A DNA stretch of 64,000 nucleotides from Symbiodinium kawagutii (lineage: Eukaryota > Sar > Dinophyceae > Suessiales > Symbiodiniaceae), in contig VSDK01000517.1 in the NCBI GenBank assembly GCA_009767595.1, positions 240,759 to 304,758 on the forward strand, given 5' to 3'. Position 1 is the first letter of the stretch. Each line of letters begins with the position of its first letter. The notes under the pieces were generated by a model that saw only the letters and a list, made by a program, of their open reading frames with translations, did not search any database and was not told the origin of the DNA. A program made the position numbers and the translations under genes. Shown one piece after another: positions 1 through 8,104 of the stretch.

Positions 1-95
1 CACCAATTGGGTTCAGCAGTGGATTTAATCCAAGCATTGTCACATGTTTCAATCTGGAAATGGCAGCCCAACACCAGCACCAGTGACTTAAATTC

Positions 96-306
96 ATGAC
101 TGGTGCCTTTGGACTTCCTGGACTTGGGCCATGTTCCACCGGTTTGGTTGGTCTCGGGGGTCAGCTTCAGGACGTCAAAGATGAGGAGATCAACTGGGAA
201 GAGGAAGCTTTGGCTCTACCACCACTTTCTTCTCGGGAAGCGCCTGCAGGAGAAATTCTGGGCCAGGGATTCTTCGCCAAGAGTCCCCTGATCCGGTTTG
301 CAGAAG
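96..306 (+). CDS. candidate exon, unknown protein
   Basis: An open frame from an ATG runs into a plausible 5' splice site, AG followed by GTAGT at 307. The middle of the peptide is acidic (DVKDEEINWEEEALALPP), which looks more protein-like than the other two frames. I do not recognise a family. The true 5' end is unknown because the region upstream of the ATG may also be exon. It could be host sequence lying just outside the retrotransposon. Other frames are also open over parts of this stretch, so confidence is low. Confidence 0.3.
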
Positions 307-675
307 GTAGTCATTTGTATGTAATAGTGATATCAACAAGTTACCTATTAATTAACTATACTGAGTATTTTAGTATATATTGGCAAATAGATGTACATAG
401 CAATAGCTTTCAGTAGTCAATCCGCTAGGTATGAAGCTTGAAATCAACATGCTTCCGTAATGGAATTGTATTCTGCCCAGTGGAGACCAGCAGTTTGTTC
501 ACTGCTCAAGTCTTTCCTGCTTCTTTTTGTCTCAAATCTACATATAGAATCAGTAGAGCAATATCATGTAATGTATAGGTAGCAGATTAGATTATGTCTG
601 ATAGATTATCACTAGATATGATTAAAGTTTCATATCAATCTTACGTTACTGGTATTGTGCTTTTTGCCATTGCAG
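307..675. other. AT-rich non-coding, intron-like
   Basis: AT-rich sequence rich in TAGTATA-like and ATTAACTATA-like strings. I see no coding frame and no RNA gene. If the island before it is an exon, this is its intron. Confidence 0.4.
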
Positions 676-784
676 ATATGGTGGTTTCTCAAAGTAGGGG
701 TTCCCCTCATCCAATATCAACCATTCATAGTACTAAATCAACCATAACATGGGGGGTAGCCCTTAAGGCTTGAGAAACCTCGAT
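676..784. mobile_element. MITE-like terminal-inverted-repeat element, copy 1
   Basis: The left end carries ATATGGTGGTTTCTCAA and the right end carries TTGAGAAACCTCGATG, an imperfect inverted repeat. Inside are G-rich and C-rich arms (AGGGGTTCCCCT near 696, GGGGGG near 751) and a centre with CCATTCATAGTACTAAA. Similar units lie at about 9596, 35990, 45479, 49841, 49946 and 53027. There is no coding capacity, so this is a small non-autonomous element. It ends about 30 bp before the retrotransposon. Confidence 0.5.
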
Positions 785-817
785 GTCACACATGTATCTT
801 ATCCATAATTATATCAT

Positions 818-868
818 ATGCCCTTCTATCACAGAGAAACCAGCTTGCTTCGGGGTCAAGAATTTGGC
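818..868 (+). repeat. split direct repeat A1 (left end of element)
   Basis: Starts ATGCCCTTCTATCACAGAG and matches 8221-8271 with a single substitution (C for G in the CTTCGGGG stretch). Similarity continues weakly for about 15 bp. It marks the left end of the element because the flank before it, ATATCAT, reappears just after the right end. Confidence 0.85.
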
Positions 869-881
869 TCCAGCCTCCCGC

Positions 882-1169
882 ATGCAGCAGCTGATCGAGC
901 TGTTGCGCGAGGGCCGACTGTGGTGGAGCAATAGCAGCGACTGCGTGGGGCTCAGCTGGCCAGGTGCTTTGCTTCTGGTGGTGATCTCCTGGTGGCTTGG
1001 CATTTGTGTGGGCTTCGTTGCTGGAGCTCTCCTATTTTCAGCTGGCTGCCGTCGGTTGCTGGTGCTCTCACTGCAAACTGTGATCAGTTTGATAGGACCT
1101 GGTGCGGGAGTCTTGGTTAACCCTGGGGCTGTGGACAGCCGAACTAGGCTGGCTGGTTACAGGGACTAG
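882..1169 (+). CDS. retrotransposon ORF0: small one-helix membrane protein
   Basis: A 95-residue ORF begins just inside A1. After a charged N-terminus (QQLIELLREGR) it has a long hydrophobic stretch at about residues 27-55 containing LLLVVISWWLGICVGFVAGA. This is one strong membrane helix, or a tight hairpin, followed by CRR and a second mildly hydrophobic segment. The C-terminus is RLAGYRD. I know of no function; membrane anchoring of the particle or of replication is speculation. Its TAG stop (1167-1169) lies only four bases before the first ATG of the next ORF (1174), which suggests coupled termination and re-initiation. The frame is also open upstream to 783, but that part covers the repeat and flank, so I chose ATG 882. 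A chance ORF is possible, but its position and composition argue against it. Confidence 0.55.
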   Translation: MQQLIELLREGRLWWSNSSDCVGLSWPGALLLVVISWWLGICVGFVAGALLFSAGCRRLLVLSLQTVISLIGPGAGVLVNPGAVDSRTRLAGYRD

Positions 1170-1173
1170 GTGC

Positions 1174-1818
1174 ATGAGTCGATCGGATTCGCTGGGTGAT
1201 CTGACTTTACAGTTTGGTGACCTGGAGATTAGCATTCGACAGAGCCCAAGTCGAAGCAGTGGAGCAAACCCCCCAGAGTTTTCTGGTGCCTTTGCTGGCC
1301 CTTCTGGCCGTGAGCCGAGCAGTGCTGCTGGTTCACCAACCGCATTAAGCTGGTCAGTGGTTGAGACTGGAAGCGGTGTGTGGTCAGATCAGTGGAAGGG
1401 AGAGCTTTTTCAGGCTTTCACTGCTGAGCAACTGAGCGAGGTTGACATCTCGCCAGTGGTTCATTTGCTGCCGCGACTCAGGCACAGTCGGAGCGAGTGG
1501 ACTCCTCGTGCTCGATTGGCTGGGGCTCTTCGTGCTGGTGTGGGGGCTCGCATTGCTCAACAGGATCGGTGCAAGCCTTGCCGATCCCCTGATCTGCCTT
1601 TGAGGAACGAGATCTTCACGGTCTTGCAAGGGCGTGTCGGTGTGGAAGCAGGCTGGACTACTTCTGCACGCACATACTTCCTGGCTGTGCGTGATCGAGG
1701 TGCTGACCAATTCTCGGAGCGGAGCATCAGTCACGGGTTTCCCACTCGCACCGAAGCCGAAGCCTACTTCATCGGTGCTGGGGTCAGATGGCCTCCCGAG
1801 CTGCTGCTCGGGCCTTAG
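1174..1818 (+). CDS. retrotransposon ORF1 with RNase H1-N/viroplasmin-like C-terminus
   Basis: A 214-residue ORF in frame 1. The N-terminal two thirds are low in complexity and rich in Ser, Gly and Pro. The last third, about residues 142-205, resembles the small RNA-DNA-hybrid-binding domain found at the N-terminus of eukaryotic RNase H1 and in caulimovirus viroplasmin. Visible signs are a short strand (NEIFTVL), then RTYFLAVRDRG, then the typical HGFPTRTEAEAYF near residue 187. In that family this domain binds RNA/DNA hybrids or double-stranded RNA, so a role with the cDNA intermediate is plausible but inferred. The frame is open back to a GTG at 1102, but the first ATG is 1174. Its end overlaps the start of the gag-like ORF by 31 nt in another frame, and I see no classical slippery heptamer there. 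Confidence 0.65.
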   Translation: MSRSDSLGDLTLQFGDLEISIRQSPSRSSGANPPEFSGAFAGPSGREPSSAAGSPTALSWSVVETGSGVWSDQWKGELFQAFTAEQLSEVDISPVVHLLPRLRHSRSEWTPRARLAGALRAGVGARIAQQDRCKPCRSPDLPLRNEIFTVLQGRVGVEAGWTTSARTYFLAVRDRGADQFSERSISHGFPTRTEAEAYFIGAGVRWPPELLLGP

Positions 1819-3242
1819 ATCAGCGAGAAGTCGAAAGGCTGCTGCAAGCAGTTGGGCCGGGTCAATCCTTGCCTTTTCTACATTTTGCTGCAGCAGCTGG
1901 AGAAGAGGCGCCAGCTTGGCGTTCTAGTTGCTGGTTGGTGCGATGTCGGTCTGGAGGCTTCATGCTGGCTCTTCCAGCGGTGGAGGAGGTGCAAGCATTC
2001 TTTGCTGGGGAGAGCGAGATAGACGAGGTCTTTGTGCATCACATCGCCGAAGTAGCGGTGGAGACTCCTCGAGGTCGGGCCTTTGGATCGGAGATGATGA
2101 TTCTGGTGGATGCTTCGTGGGCCGCTGTGGACTTCCTCAGAAAGTCCACCACAAAGCTGGAGGCCGGGCTGAACGTCATCAAGCTGCTGCATGCCGGGGC
2201 GACTATGTGCAGACCAAACCGCGACTCCTTGGAGCAAGCTGCTCGGGCATGGGTGAGCGAGAACATGGACGAGGATACTGCCTGCGAGTATCAAACTGCA
2301 GAAGAGTTGGTCGATGCTGGAGAAGAACCTGGAATCAATGGCGAACCAGCTGGCAGCGATGTGATCAGCCAGCTTCAGGCTCAGGTTCAACGGTTAGAGG
2401 CAGAACTTCGTCAGAGGCCTCAAACCACTGTGCCACTTCTTCCAGAAGGTGGAGCTCAGCAGTCCATGGTGCCAGCCGGTCAGCAGTTGCTTGGCGGAAT
2501 GCCATCCGCCCCTGCCGCAGGAGATGCTACAGCCTTGGCGCGTTTGCGTCAAATTGCAGGAGTTGGGCCAACCCGTCTTGGAGCTCACGAACGGTCAGCT
2601 CGCGAGGCACGGCCAGAGAATGTGGCGATGGCAGAGCACAATGCTGGCGCTCTAGAGTTGGACGAGTTCGACACGGCTGTGGAGGAGAGCCTCAGGGAGT
2701 CAGCCGACCCCATGCAACGTCTGGTGTTGATGCAGATGCGCCAGATGAACATGCTCAGCAAGCACCTTCAGTCCCGCCAACATCCGGATGCCATGTCCGC
2801 AGCGTTGAGCGGCGGAGGAGGAGACGGAGGGGGGGGGGGCTACAGCAGTGGCGGGATCAAGGGATGCATCGCTCGAGAAGCATTCCTCAAAACCATCGAC
2901 GATCCCTTCAGAGTGTCTTCAGTGGTGGAAGCAAATGCTCTTCAGGAGTTGGGTCTTCAGACGGGCCAGAGCTATCCTGGCATGATGCGAGACTATGTAG
3001 AGAAAAGGATACCCCTGGGAACCTATCGAATGTTGACTCAGGTGGGATACCTAGCAGCTGCAGGGTGGGAAGCAGGCTTCAGAAGTGGAAGTCGCGACCT
3101 GTTGGCTTTCAGCAGCAAGCTGCTGATGTTCGTGGAGCAGACAGCAGTGGACCAAGGGAAGACTTCCCTGAGCTGGCTGATGACAGGGCTTCCCGAGCCC
3201 AACTGCATGTTTGTCAACAACACATGCAGCGTTCGGGGCTAA
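1788..3242 (+). CDS. retrotransposon gag-like ORF2
   Basis: A 484-residue ORF from ATG 1788, inside the end of ORF1. In order it has an N-terminal region with VEEVQAFFAGESEIDEVF, a predicted coiled coil at residues 192-210 (SQLQAQVQRLEAELRQR), and an Ala/Gly-rich linker. A Gly run at about 344-357 is encoded by an 11-G homopolymer (2829-2839). A well-formed helical region at about 361-478 includes EAFLKTIDDPFRVSSVVEAN and RMLTQVGYLAAAGWEAGF. The position before pol, the coiled coil and the basic tail that follows in another frame are what one expects of a structural, nucleic-acid-binding gag. I see no zinc knuckle. The frame stops at 3242, yet the following 220 bp read as a protein-like continuation in a different frame. 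Confidence 0.7.
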   Translation: MASRAAARALDQREVERLLQAVGPGQSLPFLHFAAAAGEEAPAWRSSCWLVRCRSGGFMLALPAVEEVQAFFAGESEIDEVFVHHIAEVAVETPRGRAFGSEMMILVDASWAAVDFLRKSTTKLEAGLNVIKLLHAGATMCRPNRDSLEQAARAWVSENMDEDTACEYQTAEELVDAGEEPGINGEPAGSDVISQLQAQVQRLEAELRQRPQTTVPLLPEGGAQQSMVPAGQQLLGGMPSAPAAGDATALARLRQIAGVGPTRLGAHERSAREARPENVAMAEHNAGALELDEFDTAVEESLRESADPMQRLVLMQMRQMNMLSKHLQSRQHPDAMSAALSGGGGDGGGGGYSSGGIKGCIAREAFLKTIDDPFRVSSVVEANALQELGLQTGQSYPGMMRDYVEKRIPLGTYRMLTQVGYLAAAGWEAGFRSGSRDLLAFSSKLLMFVEQTAVDQGKTSLSWLMTGLPEPNCMFVNNTCSVRG

Positions 3243-3469
3243 GACCTGTCGCCCCTTTGGCTGCACCCAGTTGGGTGGCAGCCAATGTGTCCTACTTGAA
3301 GGACTTGGATTTCCTAGAAGGGAAGATTCGAAATCAGGACAAGAACGACAAGACACAGTCTCCAAAACCAGACGAAGACAAAAAGCAGAAGCCTTTCCCC
3401 AAGAAGAAGGCCAAAGCAAAGCCGGGCCCCGAGTCAACTTCGACTCCGGGAGCAAGTCAAGCTGTCTGA
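3223..3469 (+). CDS. basic C-terminal tail of gag-like protein, in shifted frame
   Basis: In the frame one base back from the gag-like ORF, sequence after about 3223 reads RSGLRPVAPLAAPSWVAANV, then YLKDLDFLEGKIRNQDK. It ends in a strongly basic Lys-rich tail (KKQKPFPKKKAKAKPG) before a stop at 3467-3469. The tail fits an RNA-binding end for gag. The frame is open from 1928, but its earlier part is a shadow of gag. Either one indel broke a longer gag of about 560 residues, or a -1 ribosomal frameshift joins the two. I see no clear slippery heptamer, so an indel or assembly error is the simpler reading. Confidence 0.5.
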
Positions 3470-3883
3470 GCCCAAGGAAAGAACAGCCCTGCACCACTCC
3501 TGAAGCAGTTGAGGCGTTGCCAGGCTCTTCAACGTCAGCGCGGGGGGGCAATGCTTCCACTGCGAAATTTGGTCGCGCCAAAGCTGTTTCAAAGGAGAAA
3601 GGTGCAGGCAGAACACAAGGGGCAGACATGCATGGAGCCAAAGCAGGTGCTCCTATCCAAAAGGGAGCCGAGCATCTGTCAACAATTAGATGCACTCAGC
3701 TTGTTGAAGCTATTTTGCAAGTGGCTGGCGCAAGTTCCAGCTGTTTTGGAGGGTTTTTGAAAAGGAGCCTCCAACCTGCTCGACCTTTGGCCATGTCCCT
3801 TACCACGGTGGAGTTGGACGGCCTCTCAGCATCTCTCACCGAGGAGGCGTGCCAAGAAACGTTTCCTCAGTGCCCGTGGGCGT
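3470..3883 (+). other. region between gag-like tail and pol
   Basis: Frame 1 is open across this stretch until 4047, and the pol frame is open from about 3761. The peptide in frame 1 is Ser/Ala/Lys-rich and without a recognisable domain. Just before 3884 the pol frame reads RRAKKRFLSARGRLLQHVVA, which looks like genuine pol sequence. So the functional start of pol lies at or before 3842, or translation shifts +1 from frame 1 in the 3761-4047 overlap. No ATG exists in the pol frame here. Confidence 0.4.
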
Positions 3884-6800
3884 TTGCTGCAGCATGTTGT
3901 TGCGGCTTTGAACTGGCTCACTTTGGGGCACCCTCGCAGCCCACCGAGCTGTGCACGGCTTGGAAGTCCCATCAGTCCAGGACAGCATCAAGTTCTGGAA
4001 CGGTTGGAAGATTTGCTCACGCACTTTTTGAGCGCTCCGGAAGTTGAGCTTTCGGACTTGGGCAGGGCTGGAGAGAAGCTGGGTAATTTGTTACATGCCA
4101 CGTTTGAATTAAGCAAGGTTTCTGAATTTCCAGTTGCCGATTTGCATAGTTTTTTAGAGGTGATCAATCACGACATGGATCCACATCAGTCCAAAGCAGC
4201 ATGCGCTCGTAGCACAACCACAGAGCATACAACCCAGAGTCCGCCAGCAGCCCATCGTTCAGCAGATGCAAGCACGCGGGTGAAGCTGGCCAGCTCTACT
4301 GCCAAACCAGTGGTTGCAAGCCGTATCAAATGGAAACTGGGACCCACTTTTGATCCACGACCTTTTCTGAGTGATCCCCTTTGTTTAGCTGCCTATGAGT
4401 CCCCGGATGTATTACGTAAACCTGAGAGTGAATGGCCGCATAAACCTCGTGCTCGCGTCCATTGTTCCCGTGAAGAGTTGAAGCTTTTGGCTGCAAAATG
4501 GGATGCATTGGGAGCTTGCGCTCTGGTGCCTGCAAGAGATGTGAATGCAGATGAGACTGTAGGCATCTTCGCGGTGTCCAAAGATCAAGACTATGATCGG
4601 CTGATATTAAACCCTACAGTTATCAACAGCAGGATGTATGGCATCAGCACCTTCACGAAGCAAATTGCTCCGGGGCATTTGATAATCATGGTGAGGATTC
4701 CTGACACGGATAATCTGGTGATCAGCAGGGACGATTTGAGTGAGTACTATTATACTTTTCAGGTATCACGGGAGAGAGCTTCAAGGAACGCAATTGGTAC
4801 AGTTTTTTGGGGACATGAACTGGCTGACTTTTCTTGCTATACACTTTCACTCCATGCAGAACAAGTTTACGTAGCATTAGCAACTCTGGCGATGGGTGAC
4901 GGATTGGCTGTTGAAATAGCCCAGCAGAGTCATTGCAATTTACTTCGATTTCGAGCACATTGCATGGACCCCAAGGAAGTGTTGGCTTATCGACGAGCTA
5001 TCCCAAAAGGACCTTTCTATGAGCTTCTCACGATAGACGATCATATAGGGCTACAACTGGTTCGTAAAGGGATCTCACTTTGCAAACAGGATACCAGGGA
5101 TCGTAAGGTTTTCAATGATGCTGAAGCTGCATATCATTCCGTTGGCCTCACACCTCATCCTGAGAAGAGACAACGACAAGTTTCCGAAGCCATTGTCTTG
5201 GGGGCAGAGGTGAATGGTACACTGGGCAGAGTGGGGGCTCCACGCAACCGGGTCTGCCTTTTGATGCTTTGCGCTGCAGTGGTGGTTCATCAGAAGCGGT
5301 GCGCTCGAAGAATTTTGCAAAGTATCATTGGATGTTGGGTTCATGCTCTCCTTTTCAGACGATGCATTTTCTCAGTGTTAGATGCTGTTTACCATGAAGG
5401 AATTAATCTGCACCCAGATGAAGTTTTCATGCTTTCGCCCCAGAGCATAAATGAGATGTTGATGCTTCTGCTTTTGGGGCCGCTGGCGCAATGCAACATG
5501 CGATCTTCGGTGTGCCCTGAGCTCTTTGTGATGGATGCCAGTCCTGCTGGCGGAGCAGTATGCCGCACTGAGCTGAGTGCGTATGCTGTTGACCAACTAT
5601 GGCTGCATTCTGAACAGAGGGGCTATTACACTAAGCTGGAGCATGGAGCAGGGATTGTGCTGCAGGAAAAGGGCTTGGAGCATGAAGAGTTCTTTGGGCC
5701 TGGTGATCCCGAACCGGAGTTTCCAGCGTTGCCTTCAACACGGGCCTTTTCAGCAACTGTGGAAGAAGGGGCTACCTTCGAATGCATTGAGCTGTTCAGA
5801 GGCCAGGGCAACTGGAGTGCGGTTCATGAGGAGCACGGTTTTCGAGTGCACCCAGGAGTTGAAAGATCTGCTTCTGGAATCAAGTTTGATGATTTGAGCG
5901 GCAATGCAACGTTCATGTCACTGCTGCGTTTGGCTGATTCAGGTGCAGTGAAGGATTGGCATGCTGCGCCACCCTGCTGGTCCTTTGGGATTTTGAGGCG
6001 ACCAAGACTGAGGTCTTTGTTGCAACCGGCAGGGTTCGATCCTGAAGATGAAGTGACGAAAGGACAAACGATGTTAGCTGTTCGTACTGCCTTTTTGCTG
6101 CTTGTAGCTTTGATGGCTGGGTCCTACATCTCATGTGAACAACCGGGGAGCTCAGTGATGTTCTGCCTTCATATTTTCAAGCGCCTGCTTGAGAAGGGTT
6201 GTCGGATCACCAAGTTTTGCTTCTGCAGTTTTGGAAGTGGTTTCAATAAACCCTCAAAATGGCTGCGCAACAAGCCTTGGATGGACAGCTTGTCTGGCCG
6301 ATGTACATGCAAGTACAAGAATCGTCATTTCGTTGTGCAAGGTAGCTTCACCAAGGACAACATCCGGATTTTCAATCAGCGGTGCAATCCTGATTGCGCT
6401 TCGGTCTATGGTCGGTTGCCTCGCTTGGGCGAGGCAGTGAGCAGCTTCTCTGCACAGTATCCCTTGCCCTTGTGCGAAGCCATTGTGAAGAACAAGAAGC
6501 TCTTTGATAGTCAGCTGCTTTCTTCACAAGGGGATGCTGATAGGAATTTGCTGTGGCCATGGCATGAAGATCCCGACTGGGTCTTTGACTTGTGTGAGGG
6601 CTTGCCTTTCAAAGAGCTCTACCGCTTTGCCTTCAAGCGTTCAGGCCATATCAACTGTCTTGAGTGCAGAGTCTACAAAAGCTGGTTGAAGCACTGTGCA
6701 AAGAAGTGGCAGGGGTGCCGTGTGTTAGGTTTGCTGGACAGTCGCGTCACTCTGGGTGCCGCAGCAAAGGGGCGAAGCAGTAGCAAGGCACTCAGCCACA

Positions 6801-8104
6801 TTCTTCGCGCTTCGTTGGGCTATGTGTTAGGTTCTGGACTTTATCCAGGGGGGATTCATTGCCGATCAGCTTGGAACCGGGCAGATGATCCGTCGCGCAA
6901 CAGGCCAGTGCAACCTCCTTCGATACCCGTGCCTGCTTGGTTGAAATCCTTGCAAGCGGGAGACAGCTCGCTGTTTGATGTGACGGTGGAGAGTGCAAAG
7001 TGGACTCGGCCTGTGGGGCGATGGGTGAGGATTCTACTGCTCATTGCCGGTGACATTGAGAGAAATCCAGGGCCTGACACCAAAGGCTCAACAGGCAAGG
7101 CTAGGGGCGAGCTCAATTTGTTAGTCGGGCTGTCTCGGGCGACCGTCGCTCGCATGGATTCTTGCCTTGCACTTTTTGAGTCGTGGCTAACTTCAGAAGT
7201 TCAGTGGACTTTGGATACTGCGCTTTCTACAGCTGAGAATGCAAACCTTTCCTTGAGAGCATATGGAAGATGGTGTTTTGCTCAAGGCAAACCTCGATAT
7301 CATCTGGTTTACGCCATCACCGCAGTTCAGCACTTGCGCCCAGAGTTTCGCATGTTCCTTTCAGGTGCTTGGCAAGTCGACAAGTTGTGGCAGTTGGAGG
7401 AACCAGGCCAATGCCGGCCAGTGCTTTCAGCGCCGGTGGTCCGAAGCATCATGTGTCTGGCTTTTCTTTGGAACTGGCATTGTTTCGGGGGCTTGGTTGG
7501 CTTAGGATGCTCTGGTATGCTACATCCAAATGAGTTCATCATTCTGCAGCGACGGGACTTGATTTTCCCTTCTGACAGTTTGGAGAAGTCAGGCATCCTT
7601 TACATACATATCAAGAATCCAAAGACTGCTCGCTTTGCTCGCCGTCAACATGTTCGCATTGATGATGCTTCGGTGCTGCTTATGGCTCAGTTGATTTTTG
7701 AGCACTTGCCACTTGAAGCGCCTTTGTTTGCTGGTAGCATTGCTGTCTTCCGCAGACAATGGAATGCGTGTCTGGATCACTTGCAGCTGCCCAGGCGCCA
7801 GAGTGAGAAGGGTGCAACTCCAGGGACTTTGAGGGGATCTGGAGCTACTCAGTTGTATTTGCAATCAGAAGATCTGCAGAAAGTTGCGTGGAGGGGACGA
7901 TGGGCTCGGATGAGAACTGTTGAACATTACGTTCAAGAAGTTGCTGCCCAGCTGTTTTTGCATCAGCTGCCACCCTCAGCCAAAGGTCGAATCGTTTTTT
8001 TAGAGCAGCACGTTTGGACAGTTTTACGTGCCCAATTTCCTGATTTTTTTGTGTTTGCGACGCAGCAATCCAGAGGTGGAAAGGGTGGCAGGGAAACCTT
8101 TTGA
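3884..8104 (+). CDS. pol polyprotein: RT, RNase H split by C5-MTase-like domain, 2A, tyrosine recombinase
   Basis: One open frame of 1406 codons. 3884 is a TTG, the first ATG is 4175, and the frame is open from 3761, so the true start is unsure. Residues about 225-460 are a reverse transcriptase. Motif A is SRDDLSEYYYTF with Asp284, a motif-B-like LAMGDGLAVEIAQ lies near 335-345, and motif C is TIDDH with Asp385-Asp386. RNase H starts at 547-560 (LFVMDASPAGG, Asp551) and resumes at about 920-1005 (INCLE, Glu927; LLDSRV, Asp952; NRADDPSR, Asp1001). Between them, at about 634-900, sits a SAM methyltransferase-like domain: IELFRGQGN (636-640), APPCWSF with Cys698, and CEQPGSS with Glu752. A Cys/His-containing segment (RCTCKYKNRH) follows. 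Residues 1050-1064 are a 2A-like peptide. Residues 1064-1406 are a tyrosine recombinase with Arg1317, Trp1340 and Tyr1349, but His1214 stands where the first Arg is expected. The protein would copy, possibly methylate, and integrate the element. The stop lies inside repeat B1. Confidence 0.85.
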   Translation: MLQHVVAALNWLTLGHPRSPPSCARLGSPISPGQHQVLERLEDLLTHFLSAPEVELSDLGRAGEKLGNLLHATFELSKVSEFPVADLHSFLEVINHDMDPHQSKAACARSTTTEHTTQSPPAAHRSADASTRVKLASSTAKPVVASRIKWKLGPTFDPRPFLSDPLCLAAYESPDVLRKPESEWPHKPRARVHCSREELKLLAAKWDALGACALVPARDVNADETVGIFAVSKDQDYDRLILNPTVINSRMYGISTFTKQIAPGHLIIMVRIPDTDNLVISRDDLSEYYYTFQVSRERASRNAIGTVFWGHELADFSCYTLSLHAEQVYVALATLAMGDGLAVEIAQQSHCNLLRFRAHCMDPKEVLAYRRAIPKGPFYELLTIDDHIGLQLVRKGISLCKQDTRDRKVFNDAEAAYHSVGLTPHPEKRQRQVSEAIVLGAEVNGTLGRVGAPRNRVCLLMLCAAVVVHQKRCARRILQSIIGCWVHALLFRRCIFSVLDAVYHEGINLHPDEVFMLSPQSINEMLMLLLLGPLAQCNMRSSVCPELFVMDASPAGGAVCRTELSAYAVDQLWLHSEQRGYYTKLEHGAGIVLQEKGLEHEEFFGPGDPEPEFPALPSTRAFSATVEEGATFECIELFRGQGNWSAVHEEHGFRVHPGVERSASGIKFDDLSGNATFMSLLRLADSGAVKDWHAAPPCWSFGILRRPRLRSLLQPAGFDPEDEVTKGQTMLAVRTAFLLLVALMAGSYISCEQPGSSVMFCLHIFKRLLEKGCRITKFCFCSFGSGFNKPSKWLRNKPWMDSLSGRCTCKYKNRHFVVQGSFTKDNIRIFNQRCNPDCASVYGRLPRLGEAVSSFSAQYPLPLCEAIVKNKKLFDSQLLSSQGDADRNLLWPWHEDPDWVFDLCEGLPFKELYRFAFKRSGHINCLECRVYKSWLKHCAKKWQGCRVLGLLDSRVTLGAAAKGRSSSKALSHILRASLGYVLGSGLYPGGIHCRSAWNRADDPSRNRPVQPPSIPVPAWLKSLQAGDSSLFDVTVESAKWTRPVGRWVRILLLIAGDIERNPGPDTKGSTGKARGELNLLVGLSRATVARMDSCLALFESWLTSEVQWTLDTALSTAENANLSLRAYGRWCFAQGKPRYHLVYAITAVQHLRPEFRMFLSGAWQVDKLWQLEEPGQCRPVLSAPVVRSIMCLAFLWNWHCFGGLVGLGCSGMLHPNEFIILQRRDLIFPSDSLEKSGILYIHIKNPKTARFARRQHVRIDDASVLLMAQLIFEHLPLEAPLFAGSIAVFRRQWNACLDHLQLPRRQSEKGATPGTLRGSGATQLYLQSEDLQKVAWRGRWARMRTVEHYVQEVAAQLFLHQLPPSAKGRIVFLEQHVWTVLRAQFPDFFVFATQQSRGGKGGRETF
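7031..7075 (+). other. 2A-like ribosome-skipping peptide between RNase H and recombinase
   Basis: In the pol frame the sequence reads ILLLIAGDIERNPGP, matching the 2A core D-(V/I)-E-x-N-P-G-P preceded by a Leu-rich stretch. In known 2A peptides the ribosome skips the Gly-Pro bond, here between codons 7070-7072 and 7073-7075. Skipping would release a 343-residue recombinase that begins with Pro. Its place exactly between the end of RNase H and the recombinase fits that role. Confidence 0.8.

Noticed and set aside
1928-3222. 513-codon frame overlapping the gag-like ORF
   Set aside because: Its Arg/Ser-rich first part is a shadow of gag; only the end (3223-3469) reads as genuine protein.
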